Shown in pieces: positions 46,179 through 55,082 of a stretch of 64,000 nt of DNA. Position 1 is the stretch's first letter, and every line of letters starts with the position of its first letter. A program made the translations under genes and the position numbers. The notes beneath the pieces were generated by a model. That model was not told the DNA's origin. It did not search any database and saw nothing but the letters and a program-made list of their open reading frames with translations. Source of the DNA: Mycoplasmopsis glycophila (GTDB taxonomy: Bacteria; Bacillota_I; Bacilli_A; Mycoplasmatales; Metamycoplasmataceae). Location of the stretch: assembly GCF_900660605.1 (NCBI RefSeq), contig NZ_LR215024.1, forward strand, positions 310,001 through 374,000, in the 5' to 3' direction.

Positions 46179-46541
46179 ATGGAATATAAAAATAGAGATA
46201 TTGTAGTAGGAAAAGTTTTACAAGTTGGTAAAAAATTTGCTGTGTTAGAAACCAAAGATGCTGCGCGTTTTTTAATTTATAGAAATGAAATTAGTGATTT
46301 TCACAAACATAAAGCAACTGATATTTTATTTCCTAACGATATTGTCAACTTTGTAGTTTTATCTTTTAATAATTCAAAAAGACAAGGGGTTGGAAGTTTT
46401 AAACTTAACCATCCAAATTATATGTATTCTCCATTTGTTTATAAATTAAAAGAAACTAGAAGTGGTTTTCGAAATCTTTTGAATTACACAATGGGTAGCG
46501 TAAAAGAAATGCAAAAAGAAAATGAATACAAGAAAAAATAA
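46179..46541 (+). CDS. S1 RNA-binding domain protein
   Basis: A 120-aa protein that is mostly one S1 domain: DIVVGKVLQVGKKFAVLE, IYRNEISDFHKHKATDILF and NDIVNFVVLSFN give the five-strand OB-fold pattern with the usual V/I-SEI-type loop. A basic tail follows (GSVKEMQKENEYKKK). Similar short S1 proteins (CvfB- or YugI-like) are thought to act in RNA metabolism. A GTG at 46116 in frame is an unlikely start, since the upstream stretch is hydrophobic and overlaps the promoter. Confidence 0.75.
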   Translation: MEYKNRDIVVGKVLQVGKKFAVLETKDAARFLIYRNEISDFHKHKATDILFPNDIVNFVVLSFNNSKRQGVGSFKLNHPNYMYSPFVYKLKETRSGFRNLLNYTMGSVKEMQKENEYKKK

Positions 46542-46564
46542 CAAAGTAACAAAAGAAATTTAAA

Positions 46565-46588
46565 GACGACTTTTTAGTCGTTTTTTTT
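46565..46588 (+). terminator. intrinsic terminator after the S1-domain gene
   Basis: ACGACT and AGTCGT pair and are followed by TTTTTTTG. Confidence 0.8.
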
Positions 46589-46611
46589 GTGCTTTTTACA
46601 CAAAAAGCAAT

Positions 46612-46640
46612 GAAAAAGGAGCAAAACAATGTTTTGCTCC
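46612..46640 (-). terminator. terminator of the small RNA
   Basis: On the minus strand GGAGCAAAAC and GTTTTGCTCC form a 10-bp stem followed by TTTTTC. A second hairpin, GCTTTTT/AAAAAGC, follows at 46591-46608. Confidence 0.8.
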
Positions 46641-46729
46641 CCTTACTGCTTATTATTTAAGTGAAAGGCGGGATATATCGCAAGCAGTGATAACTCATAG
46701 TTATCTCATTCTTGTCTGTGACAAGCATT
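46612..46729 (-). ncRNA. probable small structured RNA (~118 nt), unidentified
   Basis: Between recA and the S1 gene, on the minus strand, the sequence holds four consecutive hairpins and no ORF. H1: CTTGTC-ACA-GACAAG (46711-46725). H2: GATAACT-ATG-AGTTATC (46689-46705), a perfect 7-bp stem. H3: CTGCTT (46682-46687) with AAGCAG (46646-46651), enclosing a GATATATC palindrome. H4: GGAGCAAAAC...GTTTTGCTCC (46618-46640) followed by TTTTTC, an intrinsic terminator. A promoter with TTGCAA and TAAAAT at 17-nt spacing starts it. It lacks the SRP RNA, tmRNA and RNase P landmarks I know. A relative of the ~125-nt MCS4-type mycoplasma RNA is possible but untested. Confidence 0.6.
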
Positions 46730-46735
46730 AATAAT

Positions 46736-46764
46736 ATTTTAACATACTTTAAAATTTTTTGCAA
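46736..46764 (-). promoter_or_regulatory. promoter of the small RNA
   Basis: On the minus strand -35 TTGCAA (46759-46764), a 17-nt spacer and -10 TAAAAT (46736-46741). It begins 2 nt past the recA stop, so the RNA need not be a recA 3' UTR product. Confidence 0.6.
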
Positions 46765-46765
46765 A

Positions 46766-47758
46766 TTATTTTTTTGTTATTTCGATTAATTTATTTTGTA
46801 GATCTAAATCTTTTTCTAGGTACTCTTTCATATTTTTTTTGCCTTGAGCAATGTTTTTATCATTGATGCTATATCATGAACCTTTTTTATCTAAGATTCC
46901 TTCTTCAACAGCAATATCAATTAATTCGCCTCAGTTGTCGATTCCACGAGCAAAATAAATTTCACTAGTAGCGGTTTTGTAAGGAGCTGATAATTTATTT
47001 TTTACTACTTTGAATTTTATTTCGTTACCAATGATGTCCTTAGTTTCATTAATTGTTGCGCCTTTACGTACTTCGATTCGAATACTTGAATAAAATTTTA
47101 AAGCACGGCCTCCAGGTGTTGTTTCGGGATTTCCGAATATTACACCAATTTTTTCTCTAATTTGGTTAATAAAAATAATTGCAGTTTTATTTTTATTTAA
47201 GCTACCTGTTGTTTTACGAAGTGCTTTAGACATTAAACGTGCTTGTAAACCTATTTGTTGATCAACCATTTCGCCATGTAGTTCAGCTTCTGGAACTAAT
47301 GCAGCAACTGAATCAACAACAATTAAATCAACTTTCCCTGTTTTAGCTAGAATATCAACAATCTCTAAAGCTTGTTCACCCGAATCTGGCTGTGAAAGAA
47401 TTAAATTATCGACATCTACACCTATATTTGCAGCATAACCAGGATCAATTGAATGTTCTGCGTCAATAAGTGCGGCAATTCCGCCAGATTTTTGAATTGA
47501 AGCAATAGCATGTAATGCTAGTGTTGTTTTACCACAGCTTTCAGGACCATAAATTTCAATAATTCTACCTCTTGGAAAACCACCGATTCCTAACGCTTTA
47601 TCTAAAGCATAACTTCCGCTGTGAAAAGTTTCGATCGAAACATCAGGGATATCTCCGAGCAACATTATTGCTTCTTTACCGTATTTTTTTTCAATTTCTT
47701 TAATTGCATCCTTGATTTCTTTTTCAGAATCAATTGTGATATTTTTATTTGTTTCCAT
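46766..47758 (-). CDS. recA: recombinase RecA
   Basis: RecA, 330 aa, which drives homologous strand exchange and so also repeat recombination. The Walker A motif is GPESCGKTT (~59-67), Walker B is [10 protein letters not shown], loop L1 is near [20 protein letters not shown] and the signature after it is [20 protein letters not shown]. The acidic C-terminal tail is reduced ([12 protein letters not shown]). The ATG at 47758 is preceded by GGGAGGAAAA; an ATG at 47770 in frame would put that site inside the gene. TATAAT overlaps that upstream ATG. Confidence 0.97.
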
Positions 47759-47811
47759 TTTTCCTCCCATTATATAAATATTTTTTTTCGAGATATGTAC
47801 AAATAAAAAAC

Positions 47812-47861
47812 AAAAAAATCTTTTAATACGTTTTTGTTCGCAAAAACAACGTACTAAAAGA
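47812..47861 (-). terminator. intrinsic terminator after rpsO
   Basis: On the minus strand a long imperfect stem, CTTTTAGTACGTTG...CGTATTAAAAG with loop TTTTTGCGAACAAAAA, runs into TTTTTTTG. It separates rpsO from recA. Confidence 0.8.
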
Positions 47862-47876
47862 TTTGTCTGAATATTA

Positions 47877-48143
47877 TTATTTACGGATGTTAAGTTCAAC
47901 TAAAGTTTTTGAGTAAGTTTCTAAATCATTTTCTTTTAAGTGTTTAAGTAAAACTTTACGTTGTGCAATTTTAGCCAAGAAACCTCTACGTGAGTGGTTG
48001 TCTTTAGGGTTTTTTAAGAAGTGAGGTTTAAGTGATTCGATGTCTTCTGTAAGGATAGCGATTTGAACCACAGCGTTACCTGTATCTTTTTCATTTTTTC
48101 CGTATTTTTTAATTAATTCGGCTTTTCTTTCTTTTGAAACCAT
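47877..48143 (-). CDS. rpsO: 30S ribosomal protein S15 (uS15)
   Basis: An 88-aa S15, which binds the central domain of 16S r[33 protein letters not shown] and [13 protein letters not shown] are the standard signatures. RBS AAGGAGAT lies 7 nt before the ATG. It has its own leader hairpin and terminator, so it is monocistronic. Confidence 0.97.
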   Translation of the reverse strand: MVSKERKAELIKKYGKNEKDTGNAVVQIAILTEDIESLKPHFLKNPKDNHSRRGFLAKIAQRKVLLKHLKENDLETYSKTLVELNIRK

Positions 48144-48173
48144 AATAATCTCCTTGATTTTGTATTATGTTTT

Positions 48174-48211
48174 ATTCCTAGTTATTACTTTTAAAAAGTA
48201 ATACCAAGAAT
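48174..48211 (-). promoter_or_regulatory. hairpin in the rpsO leader
   Basis: A 38-nt segment folds almost end to end: on the minus strand ATTCTTGGTATTACTTTT pairs with AAAAGTAATAACTAGGAAT, with two mismatches. It lies 30 nt upstream of the rpsO ATG. S15 represses its own mRNA in several bacteria through differing leader structures, so this is a candidate element. It could also act as a terminator for ribF, although no T run follows. Confidence 0.45.
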
Positions 48212-48276
48212 AAAATTTATGTTTTTTGCAATTTTGAAAGTAAATTTGCTTATTTATTATAACACTTTAAATAAAA

Positions 48277-49131
48277 CTAGAAAGTGAATTTTTCTCTTGT
48301 TTTTTCAATGTCAATACTCTTAATTTCATCGTCTAAATGTGACTTAATTAAACGAATTTCCGAATCAAATTCAAAGTATAAAAATTGATTTTTCGAAGGT
48401 TCATATTCTTCATTATCAACTAAAATATACTCTCATTTTTGCTTCGTATTAATGTGCAAAAGGCCGTAGAATGCGTATTTTTGGTCATAGAAAATTCCAC
48501 AGTAAATTCCTGGGTGAATTTGAGTATATTTCAAGTTATCACGCATTACGGTATTTGGATCAATATTGCTTATTTTAAAAGAAATGGTGTAATTATTGAC
48601 TAAATATTTATTTAAATCTTCAATTTCTCCAAATAATAATTTTTCTTTAAGTAGGGAAGTGCTAATTTTTATACCTGTTTGCTTGAGTAATTGGATTATA
48701 TAAACATTTGCTAATGGTAGGAATTTTGCAATATCATGTGAGGTAGCACTTGCTCCTTTTCCAAATTTAAAATCTTCACCTACAAAGATATTGACAGGCA
48801 AATTATTTGTTAATTTTTGGAGGAATTGCTCGGGCTGCATTAATCCAATTTTTGAGAAATTAAGCTCTACAATACAGTCGAATTCAAGTTGAGCAAGCGA
48901 TCAGTATTTAGCAGTTCGATCTGTAAAAGCTTGACTTTTGCTAATTGGCAAATCATCGTTATTAAAAGTTATAAGTACTTTTCGACCGTTGCTTTTCTTT
49001 TTTAGCATTTCATTGTAAATTGTTTGATGGCCGATGTGAAATGATTCAAAAGCACCAATCATAAAATTGTCGTTTTGTTTTGGAACAAATTCATCGAATT
49101 GGTAAATTATAACTTTATCTTTTTTTGACAT
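48277..49131 (-). CDS. ribF: bifunctional riboflavin kinase/FAD synthetase
   Basis: Converts riboflavin to FMN and FAD, 284 aa. The FAD synthetase domain has MIGAFESFHIGHQTI with HxGH-type nucleotide-binding residues (~24-38), KVLITFNN and later VGEDFKFGKGA (~115-127). The flavokinase half (~185-284) is poorly conserved: it has GIYCGIF and a TYKFEFD-like LYFEFDSE segment but I do not see the usual GxPTAN motif, so riboflavin kinase activity is less sure. It follows the HAD gene by 1 nt. Confidence 0.85.
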
Positions 49132-49132
49132 A

Positions 49133-49954
49133 TTAAATAAGTTTTAATTCTTTTAATTTTCAGTAAACTCCATCATATTCACAATCAATTGCTACATCGT
49201 TAGCAACACGTTTGATTTTATCATTTGCTCTTTCCATAGCTACACCGTAACCTGCATCGCGAATCATCTCGTAATCGTTTGAGCTATCTCCAAAAGCAAT
49301 GATATTGTCCATTGTTAAATTTAAATGTTTAGCTAGTTTTTCAAGAGCATTACTTTTAGTAATGTTTTTAGGACTGATGAAAAATCCTTTTGTTCATCTT
49401 GCTGAAATTTCCATTTCATAATTATTTTCAATAATATATTTTTCAATTTGATCACTGAGTTCTCTTGTGTTGTCGCAATTAATAGTAATAACGAACAAAT
49501 CTGTACGAGAAAGCATAGCTTCTTCGAAGTTGTGATAATTATGTTTGAAAGGTTTAATAAATCAAGAATCTAGATTTAATGATGGTGATTTGTAGACTTT
49601 ATTAAAATCTGTTACTGAAAAACCATTCATTTGATCTTTGAACTTGTTATATAAGTCAATCACTTCTTCTTTCACTAATGTACTTTTATATAAAAAATTC
49701 TTTTCTTTATTATTTCAAATAAATGCTCCGTTGGCACCAATGAAATAATCAACTGGAGCTAGTTGTTCTAAAAAATCTCCAATTGTGGCAAATTCTCTAG
49801 CTGTACTAACTACTGTTGTAATTCCATTTGCTTTAAGAGCAGGGAAAACACTTTTTGTCTTGTCCGAGAATTTGAGTGATGCATTTGGTAAAAGTGTTCC
49901 GTCAACATCAAATGCTGCTAGTTTAATCATTTGTTTTAAATTTTTGATATTCAT
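49133..49954 (-). CDS. Cof-type HAD-superfamily phosphatase
   Basis: A 273-aa HAD-IIB hydrolase. Motif I is FDVDGTLLP, motif II Ser/Thr is VVSTAREF, the motif III Lys lies in SPKNITKSNAL and motif IV is AFGDSSNDYEM. A type C2 cap lies between ~85 and 190. These enzymes usually dephosphorylate sugar phosphates or FMN-type cofactors; next to ribF, FMN or a riboflavin precursor is a reasonable but unproven substrate. The ATG at 49954 has AAAGG upstream; the alternative at 49930 (MIKLAAFDVDG) has none. It begins 3 nt after truB. Confidence 0.9.
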
Positions 49955-49957
49955 AAT

Positions 49958-50794
49958 TTATTTCAACCTTTCTGTAAATACTTTTTTAGGAGCGAACCTA
50001 TTCTCTTTAATCTCACCAATTGCTGCAATTTCGTTTTTTGAATTTAAAGCAAAAACAACACCATTTGGTAATTTGCTAGAAAATCTTCTGCCATATTTGA
50101 GTTGTTCTTTTTCATAATCGTTTAATTTGAATTTAGGTAACTGAATAATTTGGTCAATTTTAATTTCTTCGTAGCAATCTTCAAGTAATGAATTTAATTC
50201 AATATTACCACAAGCAATTCTTTTTAATTCTGTCATTACGCAGCTATTATTAAATTGCTTTGCAATATCTACAAGAATACTTCTTACATAGCTTCCTTCT
50301 GAAACGTGCATATAGAAAGTTGCTTCTTGCTTTTCAAAAGAAAAATCTATTAATTCTAGTTTATAAATCTTAATTTTTTGAGGTTTTAAGTTTATTTGTT
50401 GCTTTTCACGAGCATAATCGTATGCCTTTTTTCCGTTTATTTTTTTAGCACTATAAATTGGAGGGATTTGTTCTGTAAAATGTTTCACAATTTCAATACT
50501 TTTTAAAATTTCGTCTTTAGTAACTAATGGAAGATTGAGATTGATAACTTCAGTATCAATATCATATGAATCTGACTTAAAACCAAATTTACACTTTGCT
50601 AAATAAGTTTTAGTTTTATTTTCAATATATTGTAATAATTTAGTATCTTCCTCGGTCGCGACAATCATTAAACCACTTGCTAATGGATCTAAAATTCCGG
50701 TATGCCCGATTTTTTTGGTGTTTATTTTTTTACCTAAATCACGAATAGCTTTATTAGCATAAATTCCTTTAGGTTTATTGTATTTATAAAACAT
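49958..50794 (-). CDS. truB: tRNA pseudouridine-55 synthase
   Basis: TruB, 278 aa, makes pseudouridine 55 in the T loop of tRNAs. The catalytic Asp is in GHTGILDPLASG (Asp36). Other signatures are TKTYLAKCKFG, QIPPIYSAKKINGKKAYDYA and GSYVRSI. RBS AGGAGTAAA precedes the ATG. First gene of truB-HAD-ribF; truB next to ribF is a very common bacterial arrangement. Confidence 0.96.
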   Translation of the reverse strand: MFYKYNKPKGIYANKAIRDLGKKINTKKIGHTGILDPLASGLMIVATEEDTKLLQYIENKTKTYLAKCKFGFKSDSYDIDTEVINLNLPLVTKDEILKSIEIVKHFTEQIPPIYSAKKINGKKAYDYAREKQQINLKPQKIKIYKLELIDFSFEKQEATFYMHVSEGSYVRSILVDIAKQFNNSCVMTELKRIACGNIELNSLLEDCYEEIKIDQIIQLPKFKLNDYEKEQLKYGRRFSSKLPNGVVFALNSKNEIAAIGEIKENRFAPKKVFTERLK

Positions 50795-50939
50795 TTTACT
50801 CCTACTGAAATATACTTTTTTCTTTGATTTGCATCAAGTATCATTATTTTACTAAATTTTGCTTCAATTTATTTGGTTGAATATGAAAAAACAAAATCAA
50901 ATATTAACCATAATTTCCAGATTTTATGTACTAAAATGC

Positions 50940-50945
50940 TATAAT
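50940..50945 (+). promoter_or_regulatory. -10 box of gmk (leaderless)
   Basis: TATAAT ends 11 nt before the ATG at 50957, with no Shine-Dalgarno. Confidence 0.6.
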
Positions 50946-50956
50946 AAAACTTAATT

Positions 50957-51565
50957 ATGAGTAGAGAAGTGAAAAAGAAAAATCCTATTATTATTTTTAG
51001 TGGTCCAAGTGGTGTTGGAAAAGGTACAATCGAAAGATTGCTTTTTAATTTTGATGAACTAAATCTTTCATTATCTTGTTCTGCTACAACTAGAAAAAAA
51101 AGAGAAGGTGAACTTGATGGTGTTCACTATCATTTTATTGATGTTGATGAATTTAGAGACAAGATTAAGAAATTTAAATTTTTAGAATTTTCATATCACC
51201 TTGGTAATTACTATGGAACTTTATATTCAGAATTAGATCGAATTCATAAAAAACATAAAGTTCCTATGCTTGAAATTGAAACAGGCGGAGCCAAACAAGT
51301 TATTGCAAAACTTATGGACTCAAAAAATCGAGAAAAATACAACCTAATTACTATTTTTGTTTTACCTCCTTCAATTGAAGAATTAAAACGTAGAATTATC
51401 AACCGTGGTAGTGAGGATGATGAAACTTTAAAATTAAGACTTTTAAAAGCAGAAAAAGAACTTGCAGAATGTGATATTTTCAAATACCAAATAATTAATG
51501 ACGAACCTAATCGAGCAGCAGAAGAAATTAGAAGCATCTTACATAAGGAATTACAAATTGATTAA
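50957..51565 (+). CDS. gmk: guanylate kinase
   Basis: Phosphorylates GMP to GDP, 202 aa. The P-loop is FSGPSGVGKGT (~14-24), GMP-binding signatures are SATTRKKREGELDGVHYHF and LEFSYHLGNYYGT, and the lid region is RRIINRGSEDDET. It is the first gene of gmk-prpC-prkC-rsgA-rpe, a conserved Firmicutes cluster. Its end overlaps prpC by 8 nt. Confidence 0.97.
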   Translation: MSREVKKKNPIIIFSGPSGVGKGTIERLLFNFDELNLSLSCSATTRKKREGELDGVHYHFIDVDEFRDKIKKFKFLEFSYHLGNYYGTLYSELDRIHKKHKVPMLEIETGGAKQVIAKLMDSKNREKYNLITIFVLPPSIEELKRRIINRGSEDDETLKLRLLKAEKELAECDIFKYQIINDEPNRAAEEIRSILHKELQID

Positions 51566-52337
51566 GTTTGCATCAAAATCCTTTAAAGGAGATTATCGAG
51601 CTAAAAACGACGACCGAGTTGCTGTTGTCACAAATGATTATGGTCATATTTTAGCTGTTTTATGCGATGGAATGGGTGGCCATTCATTTGGTGATTTTGC
51701 TGCAAGTAATTTAATTAATTCATTAACTGTTTCATTTAATGAGGAATATATTTATCAAGATCCGATTCAATCAAAAAAATGAATCACTACAGCAATTGAA
51801 GAAGCAAAAAGAGAGCTCAAAAAAGCTGCTGAGCAGGATTCTGCGAAAATTCACATGGGAACTACACTAGTAGCAGCTTTAATTATTCCGAAAGAAAAAA
51901 GAATTTTTATTTTTAACGCAGGTGATTCAAGAGCATATGTTTACACTAACAAAAATGAGTTAATTCAAATTACTCGTGATCAGAATTTTGGAAATTCACT
52001 AGTAGATAAAGGAATTGATAGCGATAATGCTTTTAGTCATGAAAATTCAAGATATTTAACTAGTGCTATTGGACCTAATTTAAATACAACAATTGAAATT
52101 TATGATCTTGAAGCTAAAAGTTATGAAAATATCCAAAAAATACTTTTAACCTCTGATGGTGTACATGAGTTTTTATATCACAATGAACTACAACACTTAA
52201 TTTCTCAAGATAAAGATGCCGAGCAATTAGTTGAAGATTTTATTTCAAGAGCTGTAATTAGCCAATCAAATGATAATATGAGTGCAATAGTTGTTGATTT
52301 TGGTACCAAGGAAGGTGTGCAAAATGAATATCACTAA
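51558..52337 (+). CDS. prpC: PP2C-type serine/threonine protein phosphatase (Stp/PrpC)
   Basis: A metal-dependent phosphatase (259 aa) that reverses the kinase encoded next. The start is taken as TTG at 51558 with AAGGA 8 nt upstream; it gives IKFASKSFKGDYRAKNDD after the initiator, and no ATG lies nearby. Metal-binding Asp motifs are NDDRVAV, CDGMGGH, NAGDSRAYVY, TSDGVHEF and SNDNMSAIVVD, all intact. It overlaps gmk by 8 nt and the kinase by 14 nt. Confidence 0.93.
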
Positions 52338-53295
52338 AACTTCTAAAATTTATGAAAAGTACGAAATCAAAAGCAAAATTGGTGGTGGTGGAATGGGAAC
52401 TGTTTTTCTTGTCCATGATAAAGCTACTAATGAACCATTTGCTCTTAAATATCGTCACAACGATTTTAATGAAACTAATAAAAAACGTTTTCGTAACGAA
52501 AAAGAACTTCTCAAAAAAATAAACTCAAAAAGAATCCCAAAATTAGTTGACGAGTATGAAGATGACAAGGAACAATATTATGTCATGGAGTACATTGAAG
52601 GTATTACTTTATATTCGAAAATTAAAGATAACGGGCAACTCGATACAAAATTAGCAGTTAACTTTGCAAAGCAAATTGCAGAAGCAATTGGTGAAGTCCA
52701 CTCTCATGGGATTATTCATAGAGACATTAAAAGTCAAAATATTTTAGTTGATAAATCGCAAAATATCAAGCTCATTGATTTAGGAATTTCCATTGGGGAA
52801 GAAACACAAAGACTGACAAAAACTAATGCCGTAATTTGTAGTCCTTATTATGCAGCTCCTGAATTAAGCACTAAAAATGCAAAAATAACTAAAGCTGTTG
52901 ACATTTATGCACTTGGAGTTGTTCTTTATGAAATGTTAATTGGTAATTATCCTTTTGAAGGCGAAAGAGATGATCAAACCATTTTAATGCACCGTAATTC
53001 ATCGTTTCCACGCCCTCGAGACCATCGAAATATACCGCAAGCACTTGAAAATGTAGTACTCAAAGCAACTGCTAAAAATGCTAAAGATCGTTATAAAGAT
53101 GTTTGAGAGTTTATTAATGATCTTAAAACAGTTTTTAAAACAGAACGCATTTTAGAAAATCCAATCTCACAAAAAACAGGAAAACCAAAAAAGAACTTAC
53201 CTGACTTTATTAATAGCAATGTTTTCTTAATAATTTCAATCTCTGTTATTTCTTCATTAATCATTACAATTTTTGTTTTAATTTCGGTTCTTTAA
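52324..53295 (+). CDS. prkC: membrane-anchored serine/threonine protein kinase
   Basis: A Hanks-type kinase, 323 aa. The Gly loop is IGGGGMGTVF (~19-28), the VAIK-type Lys is in FALKYRH, the catalytic loop HRDIKSQN (~140-147), the DFG-equivalent IDLGIS and the APE motif YYAAPELS. After the kinase domain (~275) come a short linker and one transmembrane helix at the very end (VFLIISISVISSLIITIFVL). No PASTA repeats follow, so the sensor part of PrkC is missing. DLG in place of DFG occurs in some bacterial kinases. It overlaps prpC by 14 nt. Confidence 0.94.
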
Positions 53296-53299
53296 AATT

Positions 53300-54148
53300 A
53301 TGAAAAATAATCAATATAAAGTTTTTTCAATTGTGGCAGGAATGTATAAATTGGTTAATAATCAAGAAGAAATTACTATTCCAGCTGCAGGTAAATTAAG
53401 ATATTTAGAAATTCATCCAATAGTTGGTGATGAAGTGATTGTGTCAGAAGGAAAAATTGTTGAAGTTTTAGAGCGCAGAAATTCTTTTATACGTCCAAAA
53501 GTTGCTAATGTTGATCAAATGTTTGTCTTTATGTCAATTAAAGAACCTGAATTTCAACCTTATTTAGTTGACAAATATTTAGCAATTATTGAGCAAAAAC
53601 AAATTAAACCGATTTTGTGTTTTACCAAAATCGATCTTGATCTAGAAAATAGCAAAAAATGATCAGAGTATTATCAAAACATGGGTTATGAAGTTTTTCT
53701 AATTGATAATACAAATTTCGATTCTAATGTGATTGATAAAATCAAAAAATCTTTAGTTCAAAAATATTCTGTTTTCATGGGTCAAAGTGGTGTTGGTAAA
53801 ACTACAACACTTAATAGCTTGGGAAATTACAACTATGAAACACAAGCTATTTCAAAGGCATTAGGACGCGGAAAACACACAACTAGAGTTGTTACAATCA
53901 TTCCATTTAATTCTGGTTATTTAATTGATACACCTGGTTTTTCTTCGTTAGATTTAGATCTTTCAAAAATTGAATTAGCGCAAAGTTATCGCACTTTTGC
54001 TACTTATAGCAAGATGTGTAAATTTCGTTCTTGCTTACATTCAAACGAACCAATCGAGTGATGTTATGTGAAACAAAATGTTGGAAAATCTTCCATTCCT
54101 TTGATTAGATATGAAAATTATTTAAAATTATTAAGTGAGATTAAATAG
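53300..54148 (+). CDS. rsgA: ribosome small-subunit maturation GTPase RsgA
   Basis: A circularly permuted GTPase of 282 aa acting in late 30S assembly. An OB-fold (~1-65) precedes G motifs in permuted order: G4 FTKID (~108-112), G1 GQSGVGKTTTLN (~157-168), G2 around GRGKHTTR and G3 DTPGFSSL. The zinc knuckle CKFRSCLHSNEPIEWC (CX4CX1HX6C) is complete, with its Trp encoded by TGA. It follows prkC by 4 nt. Confidence 0.96.
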
Positions 54149-54157
54149 GGGGGAATT

Positions 54158-54814
54158 ATGCAAAAATACGTTACACCAAGTTTATTAAACATTGAAGAAG
54201 GTCAGAGAATTCATGTTGCTAATGAACTTATTAAAAATGGAATCAAATGAATTCACTATGATATTATGGATGGTGAATTTGTTCCAAATACAGCTATTCC
54301 AGTTAAAGAAATAAAAGAAATAGATGAAAAAGGATTAAAACATATTAAAGATGCACACTTAATGGTTATCAATCCTTATGATTATGTGCCGCTTGTTTCG
54401 GAAATTTGTGATATTATTACTTTTCATTATGAAGCCATTATGGACGATTTAGAAAAATTTGAAGATTTTTTAGAAACACATTATCATGAGTTAAAAATTG
54501 GTTTAGCTATTAAACCAGAAACATCAGTTGATGAAATTAAACCTTTTTTAGATAAATTAGCTTTAGTCTTAGTTATGTCTGTTGAACCTGGTAAGGGCGG
54601 ACAAAAATTTATGCCAATCGCACTGGATAAAATTAAACAACTTAAAGAAGAAAGAATTAAAAATAATTATGACTATTTAATTCAAGTAGATGGTGGAATT
54701 AATGCTGAAACAGGACCAATGTGCTTTAAAGCTGGAGCTGATGCTTGTGTTGCAGGAACATATTTAGTTTTCGAACCTACAAAAGAAAGAATTAATAGCT
54801 TACTTTGTAAATAA
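54158..54814 (+). CDS. rpe: ribulose-phosphate 3-epimerase
   Basis: Interconverts ribulose 5-phosphate and xylulose 5-phosphate in the pentose phosphate pathway (218 aa, TIM barrel). The signatures are TPSLLNIE, the metal and catalytic Asp in HYDIMDGEFVPN, DAHLMVINP (His), MSVEPGKGGQKFMP and VDGGINAETG. RBS GGGGGAA precedes the ATG. Its last nine codons lie in the 162-bp segment duplicated around IS element 2, but the gene itself is intact. Confidence 0.96.
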
Positions 54815-54950
54815 TAAACAAAAAATAGCACCTAACAAAATTCTGCTAGGTGCTTTTTGTTTGCAAATTTAATATTTGATGTTTTGTTTTTCAAGTTCTT
54901 CACTAAAGCTATTTACGTATTCTTGATAAACAGATTCGATATTTGAATTT
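54789..54950. repeat. 162-bp direct repeat, left copy (IS target duplication)
   Basis: Identical to 56817-56978. It contains the last codons of rpe, the rpe terminator and the last ~80 nt (54869-54950, minus strand) of the membrane protein gene whose intact copy lies at 56897-57673. Confidence 0.9.
54829..54859. terminator. intrinsic terminator after rpe
   Basis: AGCACCTA and TAGGTGCT pair and are followed by TTTTTG. The reverse strand also has an A/T tract, so it can serve the minus-strand gene as well. It recurs at about 56857-56887 in the repeat copy. Confidence 0.85.
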
Positions 54951-55082
54951 CCTGAGTTTCCAAGTTGGAAGCTCTTTTTTATACCTTTTACCTTATTACT
55001 TATATACATTGTATATAAGTACCATTTTCAATTATTTTAACTTTTTACAATGATTACAATGATAATAATGTATAATATAAAT

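Noticed and set aside
46612-46729. SRP RNA (ffs), tmRNA or RNase P RNA
   Set aside because: The SRP domain IV motif (GGAAG with GCA loop), a tRNA-like end and P4 of RNase P are all missing.
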